From Tessaracoccus lapidicaptus (GTDB taxonomy: Bacteria; Actinomycetota; Actinomycetes; Propionibacteriales; Propionibacteriaceae): DNA of 64,000 nucleotides. A program made the translations under genes and the position numbers. Below the pieces are notes generated by a model. The model saw nothing but the letters and a program-made list of their open reading frames with translations, was not told the origin of the DNA and did no database searches. The first letter of the stretch is position 1; every line of letters begins with the position of its first letter. Location of the stretch: assembly GCF_001693815.1 (NCBI RefSeq), contig NZ_MBQD01000001.1, positions 1-64,000 on the forward strand, in the 5' to 3' direction. Shown one piece after another: positions 17,136 through 25,023 of the stretch.

Positions 17136-18637
17136 TGCGTCGACCCGCACCCCGCGCCACCACCCCCCGCACCGTCGCCGTCGTCGGCGCGGGCCTGTCC
17201 GGCCTCGCCGCCGCGCTGCACCTCGCCGGCGCCGGGCATCGCGTCACCGTCCTCGAGCGCGAGGCCATCCCCGGCGGGCGGAACGGCTCGCTCGAGAAGG
17301 ACGGCTTCCGCTTCGACACCGGCCCCACCGTGTTCACGATGGTGTCGCTGCTCGAGGAGGCGTTCGCCGCCGTCGGCCGTCGCGTGTCGGACTACGTGAC
17401 GCTGCAACTGCTCGACCCGGCCTACCACGCGCACTTCGCCGACGGCTCGACGCTGCTCGTCCGGCCCGGTCACGAGGCGATGCGCGAGGAGATCCTCGCC
17501 CAGAGCGGCGCGAAGGACGCCGCCGCCTTCGACCGGTTCGTCGACTGGCTCAAGCGCCTCAACGACGTCGAGCTGCCGCACTTCATCGACGCGAACTTCA
17601 ACTCCCCGCTCAGCCTGTTCCGCTCACCGCGGGCCGCGCTCGAGCTGGTCCGGCTCGGGGGCTTCGGCCGCCTCGGCCCCACCGTCGCGCGCCGCTTCGA
17701 CGACGAGCGCCTGCACCGCGTGTTCAGCTTCCAGGCCATGTACGCCGGGCTCGCGCCCGCACAGGCGCTGGCCCTGTACGCCGTCATCACGTACATGGAT
17801 TCGATCGAGGGCGTCTTCTTCCCTGAGGGGGGCATGCACGCGGTCCCGCGCGCCATGGCCGCCGCGGCCACCGACGCGGGCGTCGAGATCCGCTACTCCA
17901 GCCCGGTGGACCGGGTGGAGCGTCGCGGCGACGGGTCGGCGTCGGGCGTGCGGCTGGCTGACGGCTCGCTCGTCCCCGCGGACGCCGTCGTCGTCACCGC
18001 CGACCTGCCCGTGGCCTATGAGCGTCTACTCCCCGGCCTGCCGGCGCCCCGGGTGGCGCGCCACGGGAAGTACTCGCCCAGCGCGCTGGTCTGGCACGTC
18101 GGGGTGAAGGGTGACCTCCCCCAGGGGGTCGGCCACCACAACATCTACTTCGGGCGCGCCTGGGACGAGTCGTTCCGCGAGCTGCTCGACGACGGGGTGG
18201 CGATGACGGACCCGTCGCGGTTCCTGTCCGTGCCGTCCCTGGACGACCCGGCGGCCGCCCCGGCCGGGCACCACACGCTGTACTACCTCGAACCGGTGCC
18301 GAACCTGCACGTCGGGCGGATGGACTGGGCGACGGAGGGGCCGCGGCTGCGCGAGCGCATGCTCGGCACGCTCGACCGGCTGGGCTACCCCACCGACATC
18401 GTGACGGAGGAGCTCGTCACGCCCGTCGACTGGGAGCGGCAGGGCATGGCGGCCGGCACGCCCTTCGCGCTCGCCCACACCTTCCCGCAGACGGGCCCGT
18501 TCCGCCCCCGCAACGTGGACCGTCGCGTCCCGGGCCTGGTGTTCGCCGGCTCGGGAACCACCCCCGGTGTCGGGATCCCCATGGTCCTGGTGTCCGGCAA
18601 GCTGGCCGCCGCCCGCGTCGCGGAGCTGGGCCGATGA
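17135..18637 (+). CDS. crtI: Phytoene desaturase CrtI
   Basis: 500 aa, an FAD-dependent desaturase that introduces double bonds into phytoene at the membrane, usually to lycopene in this branch. The N-terminal FAD motif is VVGAGLSGLAAALHLAGAG with RNGSLEKDGFRFDTGPT; FFPEGGMHAVPRAM lies mid-protein; the C-terminal signature GLVFAGSGTTPGVGIPMVL is typical of bacterial CrtI. Its ATG overlaps the upstream stop codon by 1 nt (TGATG), with GGAGGGA placed inside the end of the upstream gene. It overlaps crtB by 4 nt (ATGA). Confidence 0.93.
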   Translation: MRRPAPRATTPRTVAVVGAGLSGLAAALHLAGAGHRVTVLEREAIPGGRNGSLEKDGFRFDTGPTVFTMVSLLEEAFAAVGRRVSDYVTLQLLDPAYHAHFADGSTLLVRPGHEAMREEILAQSGAKDAAAFDRFVDWLKRLNDVELPHFIDANFNSPLSLFRSPRAALELVRLGGFGRLGPTVARRFDDERLHRVFSFQAMYAGLAPAQALALYAVITYMDSIEGVFFPEGGMHAVPRAMAAAATDAGVEIRYSSPVDRVERRGDGSASGVRLADGSLVPADAVVVTADLPVAYERLLPGLPAPRVARHGKYSPSALVWHVGVKGDLPQGVGHHNIYFGRAWDESFRELLDDGVAMTDPSRFLSVPSLDDPAAAPAGHHTLYYLEPVPNLHVGRMDWATEGPRLRERMLGTLDRLGYPTDIVTEELVTPVDWERQGMAAGTPFALAHTFPQTGPFRPRNVDRRVPGLVFAGSGTTPGVGIPMVLVSGKLAAARVAELGR

Positions 18638-19518
18638 GCGCGGCCCAGGAGGCGGGGTACCGGCGCTGCGCGCAGCTCACCCGCGACTACGGCACCACGT
18701 ACTACTGGGGCGCGCGGCTCCTGCCCCAGCAGCAGCGCCGCGACGTCTACACCGTCTACGCCCTGTGCCGCCTCGCCGACGACATCGTCGACGAGCCCGA
18801 GAAGGTGCAGACCGAGGACTGCGCCGTCCCGCGCGACGGCACGTCGGCCGAGCGGCTGGAGGCGTTCCGGCACACGTTCTTCGACGCGCTGGCCCGCGGC
18901 GAGGTCGAGCAGCCGGTCATGTCCGCCATCGTCGAGGGCATCGGGCGCCGCGGCACGGACCCCGAGTGCTTCGAGCGCTTCTTCGACGCGATGGCCGCGG
19001 ACCTCACCACCTCGTCGTGGGCCACCTGGTCGGACCTCCGCGACGGCTACATGGAGGGGTCGGCCGCCGTCATCGGCGAGATGATGCTGCCCGTCCTGGA
19101 GCCCTACACGCAGGACGCCAAGGAACCCGCCCGGGCGCTCGGCCACGCGTTCCAGCTCACGAACTTCCTCCGCGACGTCGACGAGGACCTCGACCGCGGG
19201 CGCGTCTACCTGCCGCAGGAGGATCTCGCCCGGCACGGGGTCGACCCGTGGGAACGCCGGGTGACGCCGCAGTGGCAGGCCATGATGGCCGAACAGGTGG
19301 CCCGCAACCGGGCCCTGTATGCCGAGGCCCTGCCGGGGCTCGACATGCTGCCCCCCGCATCGCGGCGCTGCGTCGGAACGGCCCTGGTGCTGTACCGGCG
19401 GATCCTCGACCGGATCGAGGACGCCGGGTACGACGTGTTCCACGGCCGCATCCGGGTGCCGGGCCGGGAGAAGGCCGCCGTGACGCTGCGCGCGCTCAGC
19501 GGCTCCCTGCCCGTCTAG
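18634..19518 (+). CDS. crtB: Phytoene synthase CrtB
   Basis: 294 aa, a squalene/phytoene synthase family enzyme that condenses two GGPP into phytoene. Both Asp-rich motifs are present: CRLADDIVDEPEK near residue 50 and FQLTNFLRDVDEDLDRGRVY (about 170-189), followed by LPQEDLARHG. Last gene of the plus-strand arm (fusion synthase-crtI-crtB), with starts overlapping throughout, so one operon. Only 6 bp separate it from the convergent crtU-like gene. Confidence 0.93.
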   Translation: MSAAQEAGYRRCAQLTRDYGTTYYWGARLLPQQQRRDVYTVYALCRLADDIVDEPEKVQTEDCAVPRDGTSAERLEAFRHTFFDALARGEVEQPVMSAIVEGIGRRGTDPECFERFFDAMAADLTTSSWATWSDLRDGYMEGSAAVIGEMMLPVLEPYTQDAKEPARALGHAFQLTNFLRDVDEDLDRGRVYLPQEDLARHGVDPWERRVTPQWQAMMAEQVARNRALYAEALPGLDMLPPASRRCVGTALVLYRRILDRIEDAGYDVFHGRIRVPGREKAAVTLRALSGSLPV

Positions 19519-19524
19519 TCCCGG

Positions 19525-21027
19525 TCAGCGGGCCAGGATGCCCGTCATCGGCACGGTCCAGAGGTCATGCCCCTGGGCGCCCCAGCCCTCCAGCAGCGCG
19601 TTGGCGGCGACGAAGCCGGTGGTCGCGGCGCGCTCCATGAGCGCCACCGGGTAGTCGCACCGCACCCAGTCCCCCGCCAGCACCAGGCGGGGCGACGGAG
19701 TGCGGACACCGGGCCGGTCCATCCAGCGCTGCGGGCCGATCAGCGTGCAGTCGTCGCGCACCAGCACCTCGCGGTGGGCGACGCCGGCCGTCCTGGTCTC
19801 GGGGAAGATCCGGTGCAACTCGCTCTCGAGCCGCTCCACGACGGCGTCGCGGGCGGCGCCGTCGGTGGCCACTTCGGGCGCGCAGGCGTAGGCGTGCAGC
19901 TCCACGACCGAGCCGCCGTTGGCCTCAGCCCACCGCGCGGCGCCGGCCTCGAACCGCTCCAGCACCGACACGTTGTCCAGCGGACCGTAGCCGGAGGTGC
20001 CGACGAAGGCCGGTCGTTCGGCATCCACCGGCCGGTCCAGCCACAGGCGCACGACGACGAACGGCGGCGCGTTGACCGTCCCCGCCACGCGACGCTGCCA
20101 GCCGCCCAGCCCGGAGCCGCCCAGCTCGCCGATGAGGGCCCGGCTGCTGCGCGGGTCGGTGGCGAGCACGACGGCGTCCGCGTCGAGCTGCTCGCCGTCG
20201 ACGACGACGCAGGCGGACCCCTGGGCCAGTCCGATGGACTCGACGGTGCGGCCGAGCTGCACGTCCACGCCCAGGCCGGCCACGTGCCGGCCGAGCGGCG
20301 CCCACAGGGCGGTGTCGTAGTCGTCGTCGGGCACGTCGAACAGCAGCCCCTCGGCCGAGCCCATGAAGTAGGTGTGGAACATGGCGACGAGCTCCCCTGC
20401 GGCGAACTCCTTCGGGTCTGCGAAGAAGGAGCGGGCGAAGACCTCCAGCGCGAGGTCGCGGGCGTCCGGCGGGAAGCGGAGGCGGTCGAGGAACTGGGCG
20501 GCGGACTCGCCGTCGTAGGCGGAGTAGGTGTCGGGGAACCGGACGCGCAGCAGTTCCAGCGCGGCCGCCACGTCGACCTTGGCCAGCGAGCCCAGGGTAA
20601 AGGAGGGGCTGCGCAGCACGAACTGCATGACGGACCAGGGTGGGGTGGTCGCCAGCCCGGTGAAGGAGTCCCGCAGGCCGTCGGGGCGCTGGAGCGGGTA
20701 GTCCTCGATCGGCACGAGGAACCCGAGCTGCGGATCGATCCGCGCGAGCAGCCCGCGCAGGTTGTAGTACTGGCGGAAGAAGGCATGGAAACCGCGGCTC
20801 ATGGTGCGGCCGTCGTCCAGCGGCCAAGCGGCCACCCTGCCGCCGAGGCGATCCCCGGACTCCAGCAGCGTGACCCCCACCCCGCGCTCCGCGAGCGCCG
20901 TGGCGGCCGTCAGGCCCGCGATTCCCCCACCGACCACCAGCGCCGTGCGGGGGTCCCGCACGCGCGGCGTTCCGGAGGGGCCGCGATGTCGGACGGCGCG
21001 GCGGTCTCGGCCGGGGTACTGGCTCAT
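19525..21027 (-). CDS. crtU: CrtU-like carotenoid desaturase/methyltransferase (aryl-carotenoid synthase family)
   Basis: 500 aa, FAD-dependent: ALVVGGGIAGLTAATALAE at the N-terminus and LVLAGDWVRCDYPVALMERA near the C-terminus. MSRGFHAFFRQYYNLRGLL and ARSFFADPKEFAAGEL are characteristic of actinobacterial CrtU, which converts beta-ionone rings to aromatic rings (isorenieratene). The natural substrate needs a lycopene cyclase, which is not in this window. ATG 21027 overlaps the methyltransferase stop (ATGA). Last gene of the minus-strand operon. The assignment is by motif; a related desaturase role (CrtD-like) is the main alternative. Confidence 0.8.
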   Translation of the reverse strand: MSQYPGRDRRAVRHRGPSGTPRVRDPRTALVVGGGIAGLTAATALAERGVGVTLLESGDRLGGRVAAWPLDDGRTMSRGFHAFFRQYYNLRGLLARIDPQLGFLVPIEDYPLQRPDGLRDSFTGLATTPPWSVMQFVLRSPSFTLGSLAKVDVAAALELLRVRFPDTYSAYDGESAAQFLDRLRFPPDARDLALEVFARSFFADPKEFAAGELVAMFHTYFMGSAEGLLFDVPDDDYDTALWAPLGRHVAGLGVDVQLGRTVESIGLAQGSACVVVDGEQLDADAVVLATDPRSSRALIGELGGSGLGGWQRRVAGTVNAPPFVVVRLWLDRPVDAERPAFVGTSGYGPLDNVSVLERFEAGAARWAEANGGSVVELHAYACAPEVATDGAARDAVVERLESELHRIFPETRTAGVAHREVLVRDDCTLIGPQRWMDRPGVRTPSPRLVLAGDWVRCDYPVALMERAATTGFVAANALLEGWGAQGHDLWTVPMTGILAR

Positions 21028-21749
21028 GCGTGCTCCTCGGGCTTGTGGGCGACGAAGGTGTGGAGGATGCCGCGCTGCCACCCGGCGGCGGTGCGGTGGG
21101 CGATGTCGACGAAGCCGGCGGCGGCGAGCCGCTGCATGAACCGGTCGACGGAATCGAAGTCGTGGACGCTGCGGCGCAGGTAGCGGTAGAGCTCCGGGCC
21201 GCCGTCGAGCACCGACCCGAGCGGGATGATCACGCCGCGGCTGACGGCGTCCCAGACGAAGGCGGCCGCCGGGTCCCCCGCGACGGAGTACTCCTGCACG
21301 ACGAGCCAGCCGCCCGGCCTGAGGAGCGCGAACACCTCCGCCACGGCCCGGTCCCGGTCCCCCTCCGGCACGTTGCGGAAGAGGTAGCAGGTCAGGATGC
21401 CGTCGCGGCCCCCGTCGATGCGGTCGAGGTCGATCTCGCCGGCCCGTGCCTGGTCGAACGTGACGCGACGCGGCCAGTGCTTGGCCCGTGCCTGAGCCAG
21501 CATCCCGCGCGACGCGTCGAGGCCGTGGATCTCGGTGCCAGGCGGCGACGCGCTGAGCAGCGCCTGGGTCGACGCCCCGGACCCACAGGCGAGATCCAGC
21601 AGCCGCAGCCCTTCCCGGTCACCGAGCCGGCCGATCAGCGCCTCCGCGGCGCGGCGCAGCTCGCGGTGGTAACCCGGGTTGAGCGCCACCAGCAGGTCGT
21701 AGCGCTTGGCCCCCCGGTCGAACGCCTGAGTCAGAAGGTCGTCGATCAT
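21024..21749 (-). CDS. Class I SAM-dependent methyltransferase (CrtT-like)
   Basis: 241 aa. SAM-binding motif I is LRLLDLACGSGASTQAL, with the acidic loop EIHGLDASRGML and RPGGWLVVQEY after it; the protein begins LTQAFDRGAKRYD, like UbiE/CrtT-type enzymes. In Streptomyces carotenoid clusters a methyltransferase crtT sits beside crtU, and the same neighbour relation holds here. The substrate is unknown. It overlaps the NAD-binding protein gene upstream and crtU downstream by 4 nt each. Confidence 0.72.
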   Translation of the reverse strand: MIDDLLTQAFDRGAKRYDLLVALNPGYHRELRRAAEALIGRLGDREGLRLLDLACGSGASTQALLSASPPGTEIHGLDASRGMLAQARAKHWPRRVTFDQARAGEIDLDRIDGGRDGILTCYLFRNVPEGDRDRAVAEVFALLRPGGWLVVQEYSVAGDPAAAFVWDAVSRGVIIPLGSVLDGGPELYRYLRRSVHDFDSVDRFMQRLAAAGFVDIAHRTAAGWQRGILHTFVAHKPEEHA

Positions 21750-22789
21750 GCGGCTTTCCCCCTTCGCCGATCGCGCACGAGCCTAGCGATGGTGACCGAC
21801 AGGATTGTGGAGACCACAGCCAAACCGGCCGAGAGGCCGAAGGCCGCGACGCCGCCGCGCAGCGTCCGGCTCCACCAGTGCGGATCGATGCCGGCCGTGG
21901 CGCGCCGGACGGCCTCGTCGAACCCGACGGTGCCGCCGGGCGGCTCCCCGAGCAGGGCGCGGGCGTCGTCGTCGTCCTTGACGGCGTCGTGGATGAGGCT
22001 GCCGACCAGCGGCCGGGCGATCCCGGCGTCCACGGGGGTCACCAGGCCCACCCAGTGCGACGCGAGGCCCGGAGTGAGGACCGGCAGAGTCCAGATGTGC
22101 CGCGGGCGCAGGCCGGTCACCTGGGCGTAGCGGCGCATCATGTCGATGTAGGTCATGCGCTCGTCCATGCCGACGTCGATGGTGCGGTTGACCTCGGGTG
22201 GCAGGTCGGCGGCGCTGCGCAGGTAGAACAGCACGTCGTCGACGGCGATGGGCTGAATGCGGTTGCGCAGCCAGCGCGGCCCCACCGCCACCGGCAGCCG
22301 CTCGGTGAGGTGGCGCAGCATGTCGAACGAGGCCGAGCCGGCGCCCAACACCACGCCCGCCTGCAGCACGGCCGTCGGCACCCCGGAGCCCAGGAGGATC
22401 TCCCCGACCTCGACACGGGAAGCCAGGTGGTCCGACAGCGGGCCGCGCGGGTGGAGCCCACTGAGGTAGACGATCCGGCCGACGGCGGCGTCCCGGGCGG
22501 CCTCGGCGAACGTGGCCGCCAGTTCCCGGTCCCGGGCTCGGTAGTCGCCCTTGCCGTCCATGGAGTGGAGCAGGTAGTACGCGACGTCGGCGCCCGTGAG
22601 GGCCCGCACGACGTCGGCGAAGTCTCCCGCGTCGCCGGTGACCACCTCGACGCGGTCCCGCCAGGCGGGGTCGAGCTTGTGCGGCGACCGGGCGAGCACG
22701 CGGACGTGCCAGCCGTCGTCGAGGAGGACGGGTGCGAGCGCGGCGCCGATGTATCCGGTGGCGCCGGTGACGAGTGCGGTGCGGGGCAC
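21746..22789 (-). CDS. NAD(P)-binding atypical SDR with C-terminal membrane anchor
   Basis: 347 aa. An N-terminal Rossmann motif TALVTGATGYIGAALAP and an NmrA/epimerase-like body (AYYLLHSMDGKGDY; VYLSGLHPRG; QAGVVLGAGSAS). A C-terminal single transmembrane segment (VAAFGLSAGLAVVSTILSV) is followed by basic residues, so it is probably tethered to the membrane where carotenoids reside. GTG 22789 was chosen because GGGAGG lies 5 nt upstream and the Rossmann motif follows directly. Its role within the carotenoid operon is inferred from position only. Confidence 0.75.
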   Translation of the reverse strand: MPRTALVTGATGYIGAALAPVLLDDGWHVRVLARSPHKLDPAWRDRVEVVTGDAGDFADVVRALTGADVAYYLLHSMDGKGDYRARDRELAATFAEAARDAAVGRIVYLSGLHPRGPLSDHLASRVEVGEILLGSGVPTAVLQAGVVLGAGSASFDMLRHLTERLPVAVGPRWLRNRIQPIAVDDVLFYLRSAADLPPEVNRTIDVGMDERMTYIDMMRRYAQVTGLRPRHIWTLPVLTPGLASHWVGLVTPVDAGIARPLVGSLIHDAVKDDDDARALLGEPPGGTVGFDEAVRRATAGIDPHWWSRTLRGGVAAFGLSAGLAVVSTILSVTIARLVRDRRRGKAA

Positions 22790-22790
22790 G

Positions 22791-23513
22791 TCAGCCTCCC
22801 AGGGCGAGCGTTGGCGGCAATAGGAACAGCATGCCGAGTGACCAAGTGAGATGTGAGGCAATCGGCCCGAGGACACCGCCGGTGACTCGGCGTTGCGCGG
22901 CAGTGAGCAGTCCGAGGCAGATCGCGGCGAAGGTCAGCAGGGGGACGCCGGTGAACAGCGTCGAGGCGGCGTACAGGGCGGTGGAGCCGATGCCGTTGAC
23001 GCTGCGCGGCAGCGACGCGTAGACCGCACCGCGGAAGAACAGTTCCTCTGCGATCCCGTTGACCGCCGTGATGAGCGCCACGACCCACAGGGAGCCGAAG
23101 CGCGCGTGGTCGAGGAGGTCGTCGACGGGCCCGGCCAGGAGCGGGATCCGGTCCACCACGAGGGCTCCGGCGAGGAAGACCCCCAGCAGCATGAGGCCGA
23201 GCAGCACGCCTTGGACGACGCCGCGGCTGCGGCCGCCGTCGCGCGCGCGCCCCTCCCCCAGATACAGCGGGCCCGACGCCAGCGCCCCCACGACCCACAG
23301 CGCGGCGACGCCCACGGTGGCCAGGTAGAACTCGCTCTGGCCCGGCGGAATCGCCAGCGCGAACCCCAGGGCCACCGCCCCGGCGACGATCGTCAGGGCG
23401 ACGACGACGCGCCGCCGCAGCCGCTGGCCGGGGGTCTCGACCCGGGTGCGCTCCACGGGGTGCAGCAGCGCGGCGGCCAGGAACGCGCGCGGCTCGGCGA
23501 GGAATCGTCGCAT
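22791..23513 (-). CDS. CPBP (CAAX-protease/bacteriocin-processing) family membrane protein
   Basis: 240 aa, with six to eight membrane segments. The CPBP motif 1 is seen in ITAVNGIAEELFFRGAVYAS (paired Glu and Arg) and later motifs in ASTLFTGVPLLTFAAICLGL and IASHLTWS (His). Members are intramembrane glutamic proteases or catalytically altered relatives. GGAAGGAG lies 5 nt before ATG 23513. First gene of the minus-strand carotenoid operon, under a promoter with the same TNNACA repeats as the isomerase/synthase gene. Its link to carotenoids is not understood. Confidence 0.75.
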   Translation of the reverse strand: MRRFLAEPRAFLAAALLHPVERTRVETPGQRLRRRVVVALTIVAGAVALGFALAIPPGQSEFYLATVGVAALWVVGALASGPLYLGEGRARDGGRSRGVVQGVLLGLMLLGVFLAGALVVDRIPLLAGPVDDLLDHARFGSLWVVALITAVNGIAEELFFRGAVYASLPRSVNGIGSTALYAASTLFTGVPLLTFAAICLGLLTAAQRRVTGGVLGPIASHLTWSLGMLFLLPPTLALGG

Positions 23514-23542
23514 GCCGCTCCTTCCCGTCGCCGTCAACCGTC

Positions 23543-23571
23543 AGCCTAAAGGTTAGACAAACCTAAGACAA
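23543..23571 (-). promoter_or_regulatory. Promoter of the minus-strand carotenoid operon with CarH-type repeats
   Basis: Minus-strand -35 TTGTCT (23571-23566), a 17-bp spacer and -10 TAGGCT (23548-23543), giving a start about 23 nt before ATG 23513. On the plus strand GACA occurs at 23556 and 23567, exactly 11 bp apart (TAGACA, AAGACA), covering the -35 and spacer. The core (AAGGTT, one base, GACAAAC, spacing, GACA) is nearly identical to the block at 15447-15468. Confidence 0.6.
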
Positions 23572-23615
23572 ACTAGGTGGACCCGTGTGTGGTTCAGCCT
23601 GCCCCATCTGGTTGG

Positions 23616-24359
23616 ATGGCGGGCGTGTTCATCGGAGCCGGGACCGTCGTCAACGTCATCACCGTCGTGGTGGGGTCTCTCATCGGGATCGCCCTGGGCA
23701 ACCGGATCCCGGAGACCACCAAGTCGACGGTGACCGCGGTGCTCGGGCTCGTCACGCTGGTGCTCGGCGGCATGTCGGTGGTGGCCATGAACTCTGAGGC
23801 GCTGCGCGAGGCGGTCGACGGCGCCGCCATGCTCGTCGTCCTGGCCGCCCTGCTCGTCGGGGCGCTGCTCGGGTCGTGGTTGCGCGTCGAGGACCGGCTC
23901 GAGCAGGGGGCGGGCTGGGTACGCGCCCGCTTCACCGCGTCCGGGGACGCGGCACGCTTCGTGGACGGCATGGTCACCGCGACGCTCCTGTTCTGCGTCG
24001 GCCCGCTCGCCATCCTGGGCTCCCTGTCCGACGGGCTGGGGCGCGGCGCCGACCAGCTGCTGGTCAAGTCCGTGCTGGACGGCTTCGCCGCCATGGCGTT
24101 CGCGTCGACCCTCGGCTGGGGTGTCCTGGCGTCCGCCGGCGCCGTCGCGCTCATCCAGGGCTCGCTGACCGCCGTCGGCTACTTCGCCGGCGACGTGCTC
24201 ACCACCGCCCAGGTGGATGCGCTCACCGCGACGGGCGGCGTCGTGCTGCTGGCGCTCGGCCTGCGACTGTTGGACCTCAAGCAGATCCCGGTGGGCGACC
24301 TGCTGCCGGCCCTGCTGCTGGCCCCGCCGCTGGTCACGCTGGCCGCGGCCCTCATCTGA
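23616..24359 (+). CDS. DUF554 membrane protein
   Basis: 247 aa with seven or more hydrophobic helices, starting AGVFIGAGTVVNVITVVVGS, a typical DUF554 opening (GTxxNxxxxxxG). The family includes YdfK-like putative transporters with unknown substrate. ATG 23616 was chosen because the family starts just before the first helix; there is no clear RBS. It is divergent from the carotenoid operon and could share its promoter region, though nothing ties it functionally to pigments. Confidence 0.78.
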   Translation: MAGVFIGAGTVVNVITVVVGSLIGIALGNRIPETTKSTVTAVLGLVTLVLGGMSVVAMNSEALREAVDGAAMLVVLAALLVGALLGSWLRVEDRLEQGAGWVRARFTASGDAARFVDGMVTATLLFCVGPLAILGSLSDGLGRGADQLLVKSVLDGFAAMAFASTLGWGVLASAGAVALIQGSLTAVGYFAGDVLTTAQVDALTATGGVVLLALGLRLLDLKQIPVGDLLPALLLAPPLVTLAAALI

Positions 24360-24381
24360 CGGCGGCGCTACCATCGGGCCC

Positions 24382-25023
24382 ATGGTGGCGTTCGAGTACC
24401 GGGGTTTGGGCGAGTATCACGCCGACTACGAGGAGACCTGGCAGCGGCAGCGCGAGCTGCACGAGGCCGTCGCGGCCGGCGCCCCCGGCCGGATCATCTA
24501 CGTCGAGCACGCCCCCGTCTACACGGCCGGCCGGCGCACCACCCCGGAGCAGCGGCCGCAGGACGGCACGCCGGTCATCGATGTGGACCGCGGTGGGCTG
24601 ATCACCTACCACGGGCCGGGCCAGCTGGTGGGCTACCCGATCGTCCGGCTGCGCGACGGCGTGGGCGTCGTCGACTACGTGCGGGCCTTGGAGTCCGCCG
24701 TCATCGACCTGCTGGCCGGCTACGGCCTGGAGACCGGCCGCGTCGACGGCCGCACGGGCGTGTGGCTGCCCGCCGGCGCAGGCCGCCCGGAGCGCAAGAT
24801 CTGCGCCATCGGCGTGCGGGTGGCGCGGCGCACGACGATGCACGGCTTCGCGCTCAACGTGCTGAGCTCCGCCGAGCGGTTCGGCAACATCATCCCCTGC
24901 GGCATCGCCGACGCCGGCGTGACGTCGATCGTCGAGGAACTGGGCGGGGACTGGACCGTGACCGGGGTCGCCGACGACCTCCGCGACCCCCTCACCCGGG
25001 CGCTGACCCCGCTGCTCGACTGA
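24382..25023 (+). CDS. lipB: Octanoyltransferase LipB
   Basis: 213 aa. It moves octanoate from acyl carrier protein to apo-lipoyl domains, the first step of lipoate synthesis. Visible motifs: RGGLITYHGPGQLVGYPI with the conserved His, ERKICAIGVRVARRTTMHGF with the catalytic Lys, and FGNIIPCGIADAGVTSI with the catalytic Cys. ATG 24382 lies 7 nt after TACCAT (24369-24374), so the transcript is probably leaderless. Its product would act on the lipoyl domains of sucB at 12.6 kb. The 3' end overlaps the convergent EamA gene by 32 bp. Confidence 0.93.
   Translation: MVAFEYRGLGEYHADYEETWQRQRELHEAVAAGAPGRIIYVEHAPVYTAGRRTTPEQRPQDGTPVIDVDRGGLITYHGPGQLVGYPIVRLRDGVGVVDYVRALESAVIDLLAGYGLETGRVDGRTGVWLPAGAGRPERKICAIGVRVARRTTMHGFALNVLSSAERFGNIIPCGIADAGVTSIVEELGGDWTVTGVADDLRDPLTRALTPLLD

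Noticed and set aside
15698-18637. 979-codon frame overlapping the isomerase/synthase fusion into crtI
   Set aside because: Only its last 500 codons are the real CrtI gene; the upstream part is Arg/Pro-rich and out of frame with the Idi/synthase motifs.
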